Below, piece after piece: positions 24,822 to 32,658 of a DNA stretch of 32,658 nt (the stretch's first letter is position 1; every line of letters starts with the position of its first letter). The notes under the pieces are model-generated. The model had not been told where the DNA came from. It searched no databases and saw only the letters and a list, made by a program, of their open reading frames with translations. The DNA lies in NCBI GenBank assembly GCA_045578045.1, contig JAZNJM010000069.1:1-32658 (forward strand), read 5' to 3'. The position numbers and the translations under genes are program-made. The DNA comes from SIG653 sp045578045. GTDB taxonomy: Bacteria > Bacillota > Clostridia > Oscillospirales > CAG-382.

Positions 24822-24962
24822 ATCGATAAATTCAGAAAATGAATCATAAATATTAAGATTAATACGTGATTAAAATACTTGAAAATTATTTGGCAAAAAG
24901 ATATTGCAATAATTGTTAATTTGTGGTAGAATAAAAAAAATAGTTATATATTGGGGAAGTGT

Positions 24963-25568
24963 ATGAAGAGCCATTGGGAAAACTGTTTAGACGATAATAT
25001 TGAAGAACGTTCAGAAAGTTTTGCTGATAGCTCTTCGGGTAAACCTTTGAAAACCTGCTGCTGTTTTGAAAAAAATTCAAAAGACGAATTTTTTATGAAA
25101 AAAGCAATAGTCAGAGCCAAAACAGCCGCAAAGCACGGTGAAGTGCCTGTTGGGGCGGTTATTGTTCAAAACGGCGTTGTTATTGCCGATGGAAGAAATA
25201 TGCGTGAGGGAAAAGAAAACGCTTTAGCTCATGCAGAAATAATTGCAATTGAAAGAGCTTGTAGAAAACTTGGACGGTGGAGACTTCACGATTGTCAGTT
25301 GTACGTTACTTTAGAGCCTTGCCCTATGTGTGCAGGAGCTATTGTTAATTCAAGAATTGAACGGGTTGTTTTTGGTGCGTATGATAAAAAAGCGGGGGCA
25401 TACGGAAGCGTTTTTAATATGAGCGATTTTCCCTTGAACCATTTTCCAGAGGTTGAGGGTGGAATTCTTGAAGAGAAATGTGCCTCTCTTTTATCAGATT
25501 TTTTTAAAGAGCTTCGTCAAAAAAAGAAGGAAGAAAAATCAAAAAAAGAGAACGAATCACCGCAATAA
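24963..25568 (+). CDS. tadA: tRNA-specific adenosine deaminase TadA
   Basis: The product is 201 aa from the ATG at 24963 (GGGGAAG upstream). From residue ~46 on it is a normal TadA, which converts A34 of the tRNA-Arg(ACG) anticodon to inosine. Zinc and catalytic motifs are present: HAEIIAIE (His and catalytic Glu) and LEPCPMCAGAIVNSRIERVV (two Cys). GAYDKKAGAYGS and the C-terminal helix SLLSDFFKELRQKKK are typical. The first ~45 residues (KSHWENCLDDNIEERSESFA, then LKTCCCFEKNSKDEF) are an unusual Cys- and acid-rich extension. An internal ATG at 25095 would give the usual length but has no RBS. Confidence 0.92.
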   Translation: MKSHWENCLDDNIEERSESFADSSSGKPLKTCCCFEKNSKDEFFMKKAIVRAKTAAKHGEVPVGAVIVQNGVVIADGRNMREGKENALAHAEIIAIERACRKLGRWRLHDCQLYVTLEPCPMCAGAIVNSRIERVVFGAYDKKAGAYGSVFNMSDFPLNHFPEVEGGILEEKCASLLSDFFKELRQKKKEEKSKKENESPQ

Positions 25569-25722
25569 ACAAAAAATATTCTTTTGCTTTAAAAGTTTAA
25601 TATACTTAAAGTTTTTTTAAAACATATTTACGTCATAAAAAGATAATTAAGACGCAAAAAGCATAATTACCATAAAAATGGAAAAAATACCCTTATACAA
25701 CAATGATTCTTTGGGGGTATTT

Positions 25723-26556
25723 ATGGTTGAATATATAAAAGCAAGAGAAGCTGTTGAAAACAAGATAAAAAAATGCAAAAAAAGATGTTTTCGGGTTTTC
25801 AGAAAAGAATATAAAATTCTTCTTTTATGTTGGTTTATAACCGCTGTTTTTACGTTTGCTGCGTGGGGAATATATTTTCTTTTCAAGTTTGCAGGGTTTC
25901 TTTTAGAGCTTCCTCTTGATATACTTGGAGCTTCTATTGGAATTTTTACCGTTCTTCCCATATTTGCGGGGAACGTTTCAGTCTCAAAAAACGCTGTTTT
26001 GGGAAGAAAAACAGACGTATATCCTTTATTTGACGGGTATTTCCATTTTAAAAAATTCTGGAAATGGTTTTTTCTTCTCATAGTTTCAATTTCTCCTTCT
26101 TGGCTTATTTCTCTATGCTTCGCTGTTTTTTCGGAAGAAACAAACAGATTTTTTCCATTTCTTAAAGGAAAAGCATTGTTTTACTTTTCGGTTGTTTTTG
26201 AAATAGCAACCGTTGTTTCAGTATTTTTCAGCTTGTGCAAAACCTTATATTTCTTTTCCCTTTACCAAAAAGACAATTCTTCAAAAGAATTTTTTGATGT
26301 TGCTGAAAAGGCATATCTGAAACGAAAAAAATATTTCAAAAGGTATATGCTTTCAAATTTACCATTGATTTTAATTTTGGTTTTTGCAAGAATTTTACCT
26401 CTTTTTGCCGAAACCTTGGTTTTTATATTTGTTCTTGGATATTTTTCATTATCAACAGTTTCGTTTTCTTTTCAGTTTAACGCCGAAGGATTCTTTTGTG
26501 CTGAAAGGCTTTCAAAAGGAGAACGTTTAAAGTTGAAAAAAATTGATTTTAAATAA
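25723..26556 (+). CDS. Multi-pass membrane protein of unknown function
   Basis: The product is 277 aa from the ATG at 25723 (GGGGG five nt upstream); the longer frame lacks an RBS. About five or six hydrophobic segments are seen: ILLLCWFITAVFTFAAWGIY, LPLDILGASIGIFTVLPIFA, WKWFFLLIVSISPSWLISLC, FSVVFEIATVVSVFFSLC, LPLILILVFARILPLFAETL and VFIFVLGYFSLSTVSF. The N-terminal VEYIKAREAVENKIKKCKK and a positive C-terminus are cytoplasmic by the positive-inside rule. It is loosely reminiscent of DUF975-type proteins, but I would not assign it. It lies directly before metG (30 bp) and may be cotranscribed. Confidence 0.75.
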   Translation: MVEYIKAREAVENKIKKCKKRCFRVFRKEYKILLLCWFITAVFTFAAWGIYFLFKFAGFLLELPLDILGASIGIFTVLPIFAGNVSVSKNAVLGRKTDVYPLFDGYFHFKKFWKWFFLLIVSISPSWLISLCFAVFSEETNRFFPFLKGKALFYFSVVFEIATVVSVFFSLCKTLYFFSLYQKDNSSKEFFDVAEKAYLKRKKYFKRYMLSNLPLILILVFARILPLFAETLVFIFVLGYFSLSTVSFSFQFNAEGFFCAERLSKGERLKLKKIDFK

Positions 26557-26585
26557 AAAAATATATATTTTGGAGGTCAGAAGAT

Positions 26586-28154
26586 ATGAAAAACAATAAA
26601 AACGAAAAATTTTATATCACAACTGCCATTGCTTACGCTTCAAGAAAACCACATATTGGTAACGTTTATGAAATTATTTTAACAGATGCTATTGCAAGAT
26701 ATAAGCGAATGACTGGGTGCGATGTTTTTTTCCTCACGGGAACAGACGAACACGGACTTAAAATTCAACAGCTTGCAGAGGGAGCAGAAAAAAGTCCAAA
26801 AGAGTACGTTGACGGCGTTGCGGGAGAGATAAAGGCTCTTTGGGATATGTTTAATATCTCTTACGATAAATTTATCAGAACAACGGACGATGACCACGTT
26901 AAAGCAGTTCAGAATATTTTTAAAAAGCTGTATGAAAAAGGCGATATATACAAAGGTGCATACGAGGGAATGTATTGCACACCTTGCGAATCCTTCTGGA
27001 CAGAATCACAGCTTAAAGACGGTTGTTGTCCCGATTGCGGTGGAAAGGTTAATCCTGCAAAAGAAGACGCATATTTCTTGAAACTCTCAAAATATGCAGA
27101 TGCTCTTGTTGATTATTATGAGTCCCACCCCGACTTTATCGTTCCTCAGTCAAGAAAAAATGAAATGCTCAACAACTTTATAAAACCCGGACTTCAAGAC
27201 CTTTGCGTTTCCAGAAGCACATTCACTTGGGGCGTTCCCGTTCCCGTTGATGAAGGGCACGTTGTTTACGTTTGGCTTGATGCTCTTGCAAACTATATAA
27301 CTGCATTGGGATATGATACGGAAGATAATTCCGACTTATACAGAAAAAATTGGCCTGCTGACCTTCACGTTGTTGGAAAGGATATTGTTCGTTTCCATAC
27401 GATATATTGGCCCATTATTCTTATGGTTCTTGGCGAACCGCTTCCTAAACAGGTTTTAGGACATCCTTGGCTTCTTTTTGGTGAAGACAAAATGAGCAAG
27501 TCAAAGGGCAACGTTATATATGGTGATGACCTTATCAGACTTTTCGGTCTTGATGCTGTTCGCTATTATCTTCTTTCTGAAATGTCCTTCGGAAACGATG
27601 GAAGTATTACTTACGAGGCTTTTATTTCCCGATTCAACGCAGACCTTGCAAATACGTTGGGTAATCTTGTCAGCAGAACTGTTTCTATGATTCAAAAATA
27701 TTTCGGCGGAGTTATTCCTGCTGTTACAGTTGAGGATGAAGAACCCGAAAATACTCTTAAAAAGGCTATAATGGACGGAAAAGCCGCATTTATGGCTCAT
27801 ATGGATGCATATAGAACGTCTGATGCTCTTGACGATATTTTCACCTTTGTTAAAGCGCTCAACAAGTATATTGACGAAACAATGCCTTGGGCATTGGCAA
27901 AGGATGAGGAAAAGAAACCAAAACTTGCTGCCGTTATGGCAAATCTCACAGAAGGTATTCGCTTTGCCGCAACTCTTCTTTCTCCCTTTATGCCTGATAC
28001 TTCAAAGAAAATTGCAGAAATTTATGCTTTTGAAGAAAAAGATTTAACTCTTGATTCTCTTGAAATAACCTATCCTGCAACAAACAGAGAAACGAATAAA
28101 GGAGAAATACTTTTCGCAAGAATTGACGAAAAGAAGTTTTTTGAACAGCTTTAA
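26586..28154 (+). CDS. metG: Methionyl-tRNA synthetase
   Basis: The product is 522 aa. This class I synthetase charges tRNA-Met. The N-terminus FYITTAIAYASRKPHIGNVY carries the HIGH-equivalent (HIGN). The Cys cluster CTPCESFW... CCPDCGG is the zinc knuckle of the connective peptide. VYVWLDALANYITALG and DIVRFHTIYWP are conserved catalytic segments, and KMSKSKGN is the ATP-binding loop. The C-terminal anticodon domain is complete (VSRTVSMIQKYF, DETMPWALAK). The EMAP-like C-terminal tRNA-binding domain of longer MetRS enzymes is absent. The start has TGGAGG upstream. The metG-tatD order occurs in many Firmicutes near the origin. Confidence 0.97.
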   Translation: MKNNKNEKFYITTAIAYASRKPHIGNVYEIILTDAIARYKRMTGCDVFFLTGTDEHGLKIQQLAEGAEKSPKEYVDGVAGEIKALWDMFNISYDKFIRTTDDDHVKAVQNIFKKLYEKGDIYKGAYEGMYCTPCESFWTESQLKDGCCPDCGGKVNPAKEDAYFLKLSKYADALVDYYESHPDFIVPQSRKNEMLNNFIKPGLQDLCVSRSTFTWGVPVPVDEGHVVYVWLDALANYITALGYDTEDNSDLYRKNWPADLHVVGKDIVRFHTIYWPIILMVLGEPLPKQVLGHPWLLFGEDKMSKSKGNVIYGDDLIRLFGLDAVRYYLLSEMSFGNDGSITYEAFISRFNADLANTLGNLVSRTVSMIQKYFGGVIPAVTVEDEEPENTLKKAIMDGKAAFMAHMDAYRTSDALDDIFTFVKALNKYIDETMPWALAKDEEKKPKLAAVMANLTEGIRFAATLLSPFMPDTSKKIAEIYAFEEKDLTLDSLEITYPATNRETNKGEILFARIDEKKFFEQL

Positions 28155-28174
28155 TATTTTTTGAAAAACCGTGT

Positions 28175-28229
28175 ATTACTTTTGCTTTCTTTCTTTGCTT
28201 ATACAGTTAGAGGAAAAAGCAAAAGTAAT
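28175..28229. other. Long hairpin between metG and tatD
   Basis: ATTACTTTTGCTTT (28175-28188) is the exact reverse complement of AAAGCAAAAGTAAT (28216-28229), with a 27-nt loop. It begins 20 bp after the metG stop. It may be an attenuator or a terminator with a weak tail, or a remnant of a small mobile element; the sequence does not decide. Confidence 0.6.
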
Positions 28230-28298
28230 TCTGCTCTTGATTAACGGTGATATACCCCGTTTTCAATATGACGAAAGGTAACAAAGTTTAATAATATT

Positions 28299-29057
28299 AT
28301 GTTTGATTCTCACGCACATTATGACGATAAAAAATTTGACGGAGACAGAGATGCCCTTTTGCGTTCTTTCCAATTCCGTGGAGTTACGGGAGTAGTTAAT
28401 GCGGGATGCTCTATCCCATCGTCATATTCTTCAATTGAATTGGCTGAAAAATACGATTATGTATATGCAACCGTTGGAATACATCCAAACGATTGTCTTA
28501 AAACCGAAGATGGATATCTTAAAGAGCTTGAACAGCTTATTAAACATAAAAAAGCGGTTGCAATTGGTGAAATAGGCTTGGATTACCATTGGAAAACCGT
28601 TCCTAAAGAGGTTCAGAGAAAGTTTTTCGTTGAACAGCTTGAATTAGCAAAAAGCCTTAACGTTCCCGTTGTTATTCACGCAAGAGAAGCGGTTGGAGAA
28701 TGTGTTGATACAGTTTTGTCTTATAAAGGCTTAAAGGGACTTTTTCATAGTTTTTCGGGAAGTGCAGACCTTGCAAAAAGGCTTCAGAAAGCGGGATGGT
28801 ATATCTCTTTTTCTGGCCCTTGCACCTTTGAAAACGCTTGTAATTTAAGAGAAACGATTAAAGAATGTGATATAAACCTTATGTTGACTGAAACGGATGC
28901 TCCATATTTGACACCCCATCCTTTCAGACGAGACAGAAACGACTCAACTTATATAAAATATATAATCGAAAAAATTTCTGAATTGAAAAATATTCCGTAT
29001 GATCAGGTGGAAAAAATAACGGAAGAAAACGCCGGAAGAATATACGGAATAGAATAG
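28299..29057 (+). CDS. tatD: TatD-family metal-dependent hydrolase (DNase-like)
   Basis: The product is 252 aa, the normal TatD length. The TIM-barrel metal ligands are visible: FDSHAHYDD (HxH), AIGEIGLDYHW (catalytic Glu), VVIHAREA (His), LFHSFSG (His) and TETDAPYLTPHP (Asp). TatD enzymes are 3'-5' DNases involved in DNA repair and DNA fragmentation, and sometimes D-aminoacyl-tRNA editing. The gene follows metG, the order also known in Bacillus (metS-yabD). The stop codon is inside a run of AGAAT repeats. Confidence 0.95.
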   Translation: MFDSHAHYDDKKFDGDRDALLRSFQFRGVTGVVNAGCSIPSSYSSIELAEKYDYVYATVGIHPNDCLKTEDGYLKELEQLIKHKKAVAIGEIGLDYHWKTVPKEVQRKFFVEQLELAKSLNVPVVIHAREAVGECVDTVLSYKGLKGLFHSFSGSADLAKRLQKAGWYISFSGPCTFENACNLRETIKECDINLMLTETDAPYLTPHPFRRDRNDSTYIKYIIEKISELKNIPYDQVEKITEENAGRIYGIE

Positions 29058-29086
29058 AATAGAATAGAATAGAATAGAATAGAATA
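29046..29086. repeat. AGAAT pentanucleotide microsatellite at the end of tatD
   Basis: About seven to eight uninterrupted AGAAT units begin in the last two codons of tatD, and the TAG stop is formed by the first complete unit. Slippage downstream of the stop would not alter the protein. Confidence 0.9.
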
Positions 29087-29100
29087 ATAATTATATAAAA

Positions 29101-29145
29101 ACTCTCTGTTAATCTGCTTTTAAACGGATATACAGAGATTTTTGT
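29101..29145 (+). terminator. Probable terminator after tatD
   Basis: CTCTGT (29103-29108) pairs with the ACAGAG at about 29132-29137, with partial pairing inside, followed by ATTTTTGTTTT. This suits rho-independent termination of the plus-strand metG-tatD unit. The remaining bases up to 29253 contain no gene. Confidence 0.6.
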
Positions 29146-29253
29146 TTTGAATATAAAAAACTATTTATCAGTTTTTATTTTTGATATGTTTTTTATCAAA
29201 AGATTGTAATAAATTTAAGAATAATTCAGATAAATCGAAAGATTGTTTTTCTG

Positions 29254-30339
29254 TTATCTGTCAAAGGTTCTGAATGATTTTTTTAAAGTTGCTTCAACAG
29301 CGTCTGCCATCAGGGCAAAACCCATATCCGTGGGATGAACGCCGTCAACAGTGCAAATATTTTCGTACTTGCCTCTGAAAACGCTTTCTCCATCGATAAA
29401 ATAAACGTTTCTATCCCCATCTGAAAAGGCTTTTTGGTATGTTTCAAAAACAACGTTTCTTCTCATAACGTTGCAGTCGTAATTGGTTAAAAAGTCTGAT
29501 TTTGACATTATAATAATTGGAATATAGGGATGTTTTTCTCTTACTGTTTTGTAAAGTCTGTAATGAGTTTCTTCAAGATGCTCTGCGGATGGGCTGTTGT
29601 GGTCATAATCCATAACGAATGCACACATATCAAGCTCTGAAATGTATTTCGCCATAATTTCTTCTCCCCGTCCGCTTCCCGAAAAGCCTAAATTTATGTG
29701 GTCTATATTCATTCTCTGAGTAACAATGCTTTGATATGTATTCCCAGGACGGCTTGAGCATCCCCCTTGAGTTATTGAGCTTCCGTAATAAACAACGGGC
29801 TTATCATATGCATACTTTCGCCCCTCGCCTAAATATGCCTTTTCACTCAAACCGATATATAAATTCTTAACGTTGCTATACGTTGGGAAATTTATGGTAA
29901 CGTATCTTAGCTTTTTCCCTTTTAATGAAATTTTTGAATCAAATCCGTTTTCTGCGTTGTATGGCGGTCTGAATACTCCTGCAAAATGTGTATCGCCGTT
30001 TTCTTCGTCTATATATAGGTCAAAACCACAGCTTCCCGTTAAAACGAAATGAGACATTTTTGCCATTCCCCACATTTCTGCGTGTATTGCAATATATGGC
30101 GAATCCGTTGAAAAGCGAACCCTTCCCCCTGCGGTATTTGTATATAAAACTTCAACGCCTTCGTTTGTGTTTTTTCCAATTTCATCGGGCATTCTTTTGA
30201 AGTTATCTTCCTTTTGCGGAGAATATAATCCGTATATTGAAAAAGGAGATTTACGAATATCATAAAAAACAACGTCCTTTTCTCCAATTTCCGTTTCAAT
30301 TCTCATTGCACTGTCAACGTGTTCTGCGGTTTTGGACAT
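29254..30339 (-). CDS. SGNH/GDSL-family hydrolase
   Basis: The product is 361 aa and has no signal peptide, so it is cytoplasmic. Residues 20-170 are a beta-rich N-terminal domain seen before SGNH hydrolases (FSIYGLYSPQKEDNFKRMP; GGRVRFSTDSPYIAIHAEM). The catalytic part starts at VVYYGSSITQGG (183-194), where Ser188 takes the place of the GDS nucleophile. GFSGSGRGEEI (218-228) and DYDHNSP (244-250, Asn248) follow. DGVHPTDMG (332-340, Asp332/His335) closes the set. The enzyme probably removes acetyl or other acyl groups from carbohydrates. The upstream sequence AGGAGGTTTTTTCATT gives a clear RBS. It is a single-gene unit between convergent tatD and the noc-like gene. Confidence 0.88.
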   Translation of the reverse strand: MSKTAEHVDSAMRIETEIGEKDVVFYDIRKSPFSIYGLYSPQKEDNFKRMPDEIGKNTNEGVEVLYTNTAGGRVRFSTDSPYIAIHAEMWGMAKMSHFVLTGSCGFDLYIDEENGDTHFAGVFRPPYNAENGFDSKISLKGKKLRYVTINFPTYSNVKNLYIGLSEKAYLGEGRKYAYDKPVVYYGSSITQGGCSSRPGNTYQSIVTQRMNIDHINLGFSGSGRGEEIMAKYISELDMCAFVMDYDHNSPSAEHLEETHYRLYKTVREKHPYIPIIIMSKSDFLTNYDCNVMRRNVVFETYQKAFSDGDRNVYFIDGESVFRGKYENICTVDGVHPTDMGFALMADAVEATLKKSFRTFDR

Positions 30340-30409
30340 AATGAAAAAACCTCCTGAATTGTTTTCAAGAGGATTTTATCATATTTATTATTTACTTTCA
30401 ATAGGATTT

Positions 30410-31303
30410 TTAATATTTTGCCTTCGGCTTTTTTCTTATTTTTAACGTTATTTCCAAAAAGCCGTCTGAATCAAGCTCACTTTTATAAATTTTCGTTCCG
30501 CTGTTTTCTAATATGTTTATTGCTCTGTTCAAAGAATTTAAGAAAAAACCTATATCTGAAATTACTGTTATTTTTCTTTTTTCGTCCCCTTTTGTTCTAT
30601 ATATGGGGTTTATCACCTCTTCAACTACACGTTCTGTTTCGGGTGCACTCATTGAAGCGGAAACAGCTTGTTCCATAATCGAAAAACGTTTTTCCTCTTC
30701 GTTAATTTTTGATATGGCTATAATATGCCTTTCGGAAAGTCCGCTTTTTATTATCGCTTTTTTTTCTTCTTCTGTTGTGTTTAATATTCTGAATCTTTTT
30801 GCAAGAGAAGATTTCGACTGTGAAACATCCTCCGCCGCATCGTTTGCCTGAACTCCAAACCCTTTAATTAGTCTGCTTGCCCCTTCCGTTTCTTCGAGAA
30901 AATGTAAATTTTCCCGTTGAATGTTCTCCGCTAATGCCATTTTTAAAGATAGTTTTTCATCACAATCTGTTATGATACACGGGATTTCATTCATATTTAA
31001 AGACATTGCAGCTCTCCATCTTCTCTCCCCTGCTACTATCTCATATTTCTCTGCATAAATTCGCTCACCATTCATCTCTATGTATGGAACGTTGTCTCGT
31101 TTTCGTATTATTATGGGTTCTATTATTCCATATTTTTGTATGCTGTCCGCAAGTTTGGAAAGACTTATATTTTCCATTGTTCTTCTCGTTTGATTGGGAT
31201 TCGGTATAATTGAACCCGTTGGAAAATAATATATCTTCTTTTCTCTGAATGGTCTTTCTGTTTTTTTCTTTTTAAATTCCTTTATTTTGCTTATGAATGC
31301 CAT
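30410..31303 (-). CDS. noc: ParB/Noc-family nucleoid protein
   Basis: The product is 297 aa. A basic N-terminus (FISKIKEFKKKKTERPFREK) resembles the membrane-targeting helix of Noc. The ParB-type CTPase domain follows, with IIPNPNQTRRTM, LADSIQKYGIIEPIIIR, VAGERRWRAA (GExRxR) and ALAENIQRENLHFLEE. The helix-turn-helix is at about 145-190 (DVSQSKSSLAKRFRILNTTE). A C-terminal dimerisation region ends in KKPKAKY. Noc/ParB proteins bind specific palindromes, and Noc prevents division over the nucleoid. The noc label rests on the basic N-terminus and the absence of an adjacent parA/soj; a ParB paralogue is possible. AGGAGG precedes the ATG. Confidence 0.85.
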   Translation of the reverse strand: MAFISKIKEFKKKKTERPFREKKIYYFPTGSIIPNPNQTRRTMENISLSKLADSIQKYGIIEPIIIRKRDNVPYIEMNGERIYAEKYEIVAGERRWRAAMSLNMNEIPCIITDCDEKLSLKMALAENIQRENLHFLEETEGASRLIKGFGVQANDAAEDVSQSKSSLAKRFRILNTTEEEKKAIIKSGLSERHIIAISKINEEEKRFSIMEQAVSASMSAPETERVVEEVINPIYRTKGDEKRKITVISDIGFFLNSLNRAINILENSGTKIYKSELDSDGFLEITLKIRKKPKAKY

Positions 31304-31423
31304 ATTTAAACCTCCTGTTTTCTTATATTATACATATATGCCATAGCGAAACGTGGCGAAACGTGGAGGTGAGAGTAAATAATTATAAACTGTGAAAAAA
31401 AAGCATTAGGCAGTAGTGAAAGA

Positions 31424-32140
31424 AAACCTTTTTCGCTTCGCTCAAAAGCGTTTTCAAATTGAAAGTTGAAAATTGAAAATTGAAAGTTAAGGAAAGCTTT
31501 TGAAAAATGACGGTCAAAAGCAAATTTATTATATTATGAAATACAATAAAATATTTTTCGACCTTGGGGAGAAAACTTTCCATCATTCCTAATTAGGCAT
31601 TGGGCAATAGTGGGATTAGGAGCTTTTTTAATGAGGAATAAATGAAACCTTTTTCCCTTCGCTCAAAAGCGTGTTCAAATTGAAAGTTGAAAATTGAAAG
31701 TTGAAAGTTAAGGAAACCTTTTTCCCTGACGGTCAAAAGCGAATTTATTATATTATGAAATACAATAAAATATTTTTCGACCTTCGGGAGAAAAATTACA
31801 TTCATTTTCCATTTTCAACTGAATAGTTTTCGACCTATGGGAGAAAACTTTCCATCATTCCTAATTAGGCATTGGGCGTTAGTGGAATTAGGAGCTTTTT
31901 TAATGAGGAATAAATGAAACATTTTTCCCTTCGCTCAAAAGCGTGTTCAAATTGAAAGTTGAAAGTTAAGTAAACCTTTTTCCCTGACGGTCAAAAGCGA
32001 ATTTATTATATTATGAAATACAATAAAATATTTTTCGACCTTCGGGAGAAAAATTACATTCATTTTCTATTTTCAACTGAATAGTTTTCGACCTATGGGA
32101 GAAAACTTTCCATCATTCCTAATTAGGCATTGGGCGTTGG
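31424..32140. repeat. Three-copy complex non-coding repeat (219-258 bp units)
   Basis: Three direct copies begin near 31427, 31645 and 31915. Each contains, in order: CTTCGCTCAAAAGCG, an ATTGAAAGTTGAAA microsatellite, GACGGTCAAAAGC, a block TATTATGAAATACAATAAAA, CGACCT..GGGAGAAAA, CATTCCTAATTAGGCATTGG (with palindrome CCTAATTAGG), and a tail (GGAGCTTTTTTAATGAGG) that is missing from the third copy. Copies two and three have an extra ~50-bp module flanked by CGACCT..GGGAGAAAA; copy one lacks it, as expected from recombination between the flanks. Short frames inside are not conserved between copies. The repeat lies beside the noc-like gene promoter region, which also contains GCGAAACGTG twice (31347-31367). 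Confidence 0.85.
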
Positions 32141-32462
32141 GCAATATATATTAAGCAGTAAACATTGTGCAACAGACATTAGATATTAAACAATAGTGAT
32201 TCTATAAACTGTACCCAGATAAATTAATACGTATATTTTAGTAATTTTAGAAACTCACCTGAATACTGGACAGAAAAAGAATTATAAAACAAGCCAAAAC
32301 AAACATTACGCAAATTCTCAAATCAAATTCTACTTTTTTGGAAAAAATTTACTCTGTTAATTATCTGGAAATTATCTAAAACAAACCTTAAACCTGAAAT
32401 TAGAAAAAAGTATTGACTTTTTTCCTCTATTATGGTAGAACCCGAGTTTGCCTGAAAAAAGC

Positions 32463-32494
32463 AAAAAAAGCTCTCCAAAAAGAAGTCAGAGAGC
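32463..32494 (-). terminator. Possible minus-strand terminator near the right edge
   Basis: GCTCTC (32470-32475) pairs with GAGAGC (32489-32494). On the minus strand the stem is followed by seven T (complement of 32463-32469). It could end a minus-strand gene lying to the right of the window. Between 32141 and the edge I can support no coding region. GTGCATAA-type direct repeats occur around 32551-32570 (plus strand TTATGCACTACATTATGCAC). Confidence 0.5.
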
Positions 32495-32658
32495 CTTTAT
32501 ACAAGCGGAAAAATGGGATTTTGATGAGTTTGAAAAAAGTTTGAATTTATGCACTACATTATGCACTTCTTTGAATTATTTTATGGTCTGATTTAGACCT
32601 AATTTATGAGTTTTAATATGTCGTTAGCGAAAAGAATGAGATAGGAAGCCCATTTTTA

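Noticed and set aside
31340..31370. GCGAAACGTGGCGAAACGTGG as a parS/Noc site
   Set aside because: It is a direct repeat, not the palindrome expected of parS or Noc sites; only noted as a possible motif.
31383..31805. Two 67-70 aa minus-strand frames sharing LPKVEKYFIVFHNIIN
   Set aside because: They lie in the long non-coding repeat, lack an RBS, and are not intact in the third copy.
32500..32658. 3' end of an integrase or other minus-strand gene at the right edge
   Set aside because: A minus-strand terminator is plausible, but the remaining bases are too few and show no recognisable C-terminus.

Overview
The window looks like a chromosomal segment of a low-GC, spore-forming Clostridia bacterium, probably Oscillospiraceae/Ruminococcaceae-like. 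Support for this: strongly AT-rich DNA with AGGAGG-type ribosome binding sites, a GerA-family spore germination protein, a dockerin-bearing secreted protein, a Noc/ParB-like protein, and a protein of a family (DUF6935) I associate with gut Clostridia. Taxonomy is inference from gene content only. No rRNA or tRNA gene was seen.

Bases 1-3160 are almost entirely repetitive. There is a 37-bp tandem repeat (1-148), a 21-bp tandem repeat (191-358), a CRISPR leader and short array (535-917), a small lipoprotein gene, a second nearly identical leader with a longer array (1690-2533), a forked hairpin, and a 40-bp tandem repeat with a 120-bp higher-order period (2741-3023). Both arrays share a 28-nt repeat, are oriented left to right, and end in a degenerate repeat. 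The last repeat of array 1 has become the ribosome binding site of the lipoprotein gene.

Bases 3162-15298 (minus strand) hold a type III-B CRISPR-Cas (Cmr) locus with its own sigma-A-like promoter. Order of transcription: a Card1/Can2-like CARF nuclease, a CorA-like membrane effector, an unrecognised 210-aa protein, a long Cmr1-like RAMP, an HD-less Cas10/Cmr2, Cmr3, Cmr4, Cmr5, Cmr6 with an unusual C-terminal extension, and a DEDDh exonuclease-like protein. A DUF6935 gene follows. The likely scheme is that crRNA-guided Cmr binds a target transcript and Cas10 (intact GGDD) makes nucleotide messengers. Card1 (cyclic tetra-adenylate in known relatives) and CorA (SAM-AMP in the characterised Bacteroides system) would be the two effectors, with the DEDDh enzyme as candidate off-switch. 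No cas6, cas1 or cas2 is present.

Bases 15589-18778 (plus strand, divergent from the CRISPR operon) carry a compact three-gene operon: a degenerate P-loop ATPase, a soluble VirD4/TraG-like ATPase without membrane segments, and an all-helical protein. It sits alone, without relaxase or secretion genes, and is the best candidate here for an undescribed system, possibly defensive.

Bases 18974-23164 contain a 7TM/LuxR-type regulator divergent from a large secreted dockerin protein, with a strong inverted repeat between them. Bases 23430-31303 are mostly ordinary chromosomal genes: gerA-like, tadA, a membrane protein, metG, tatD, an SGNH hydrolase and noc/parB-like. The right end (31424-32140) holds three copies of a long non-coding repeat, followed by 500 bp with no gene I can support.
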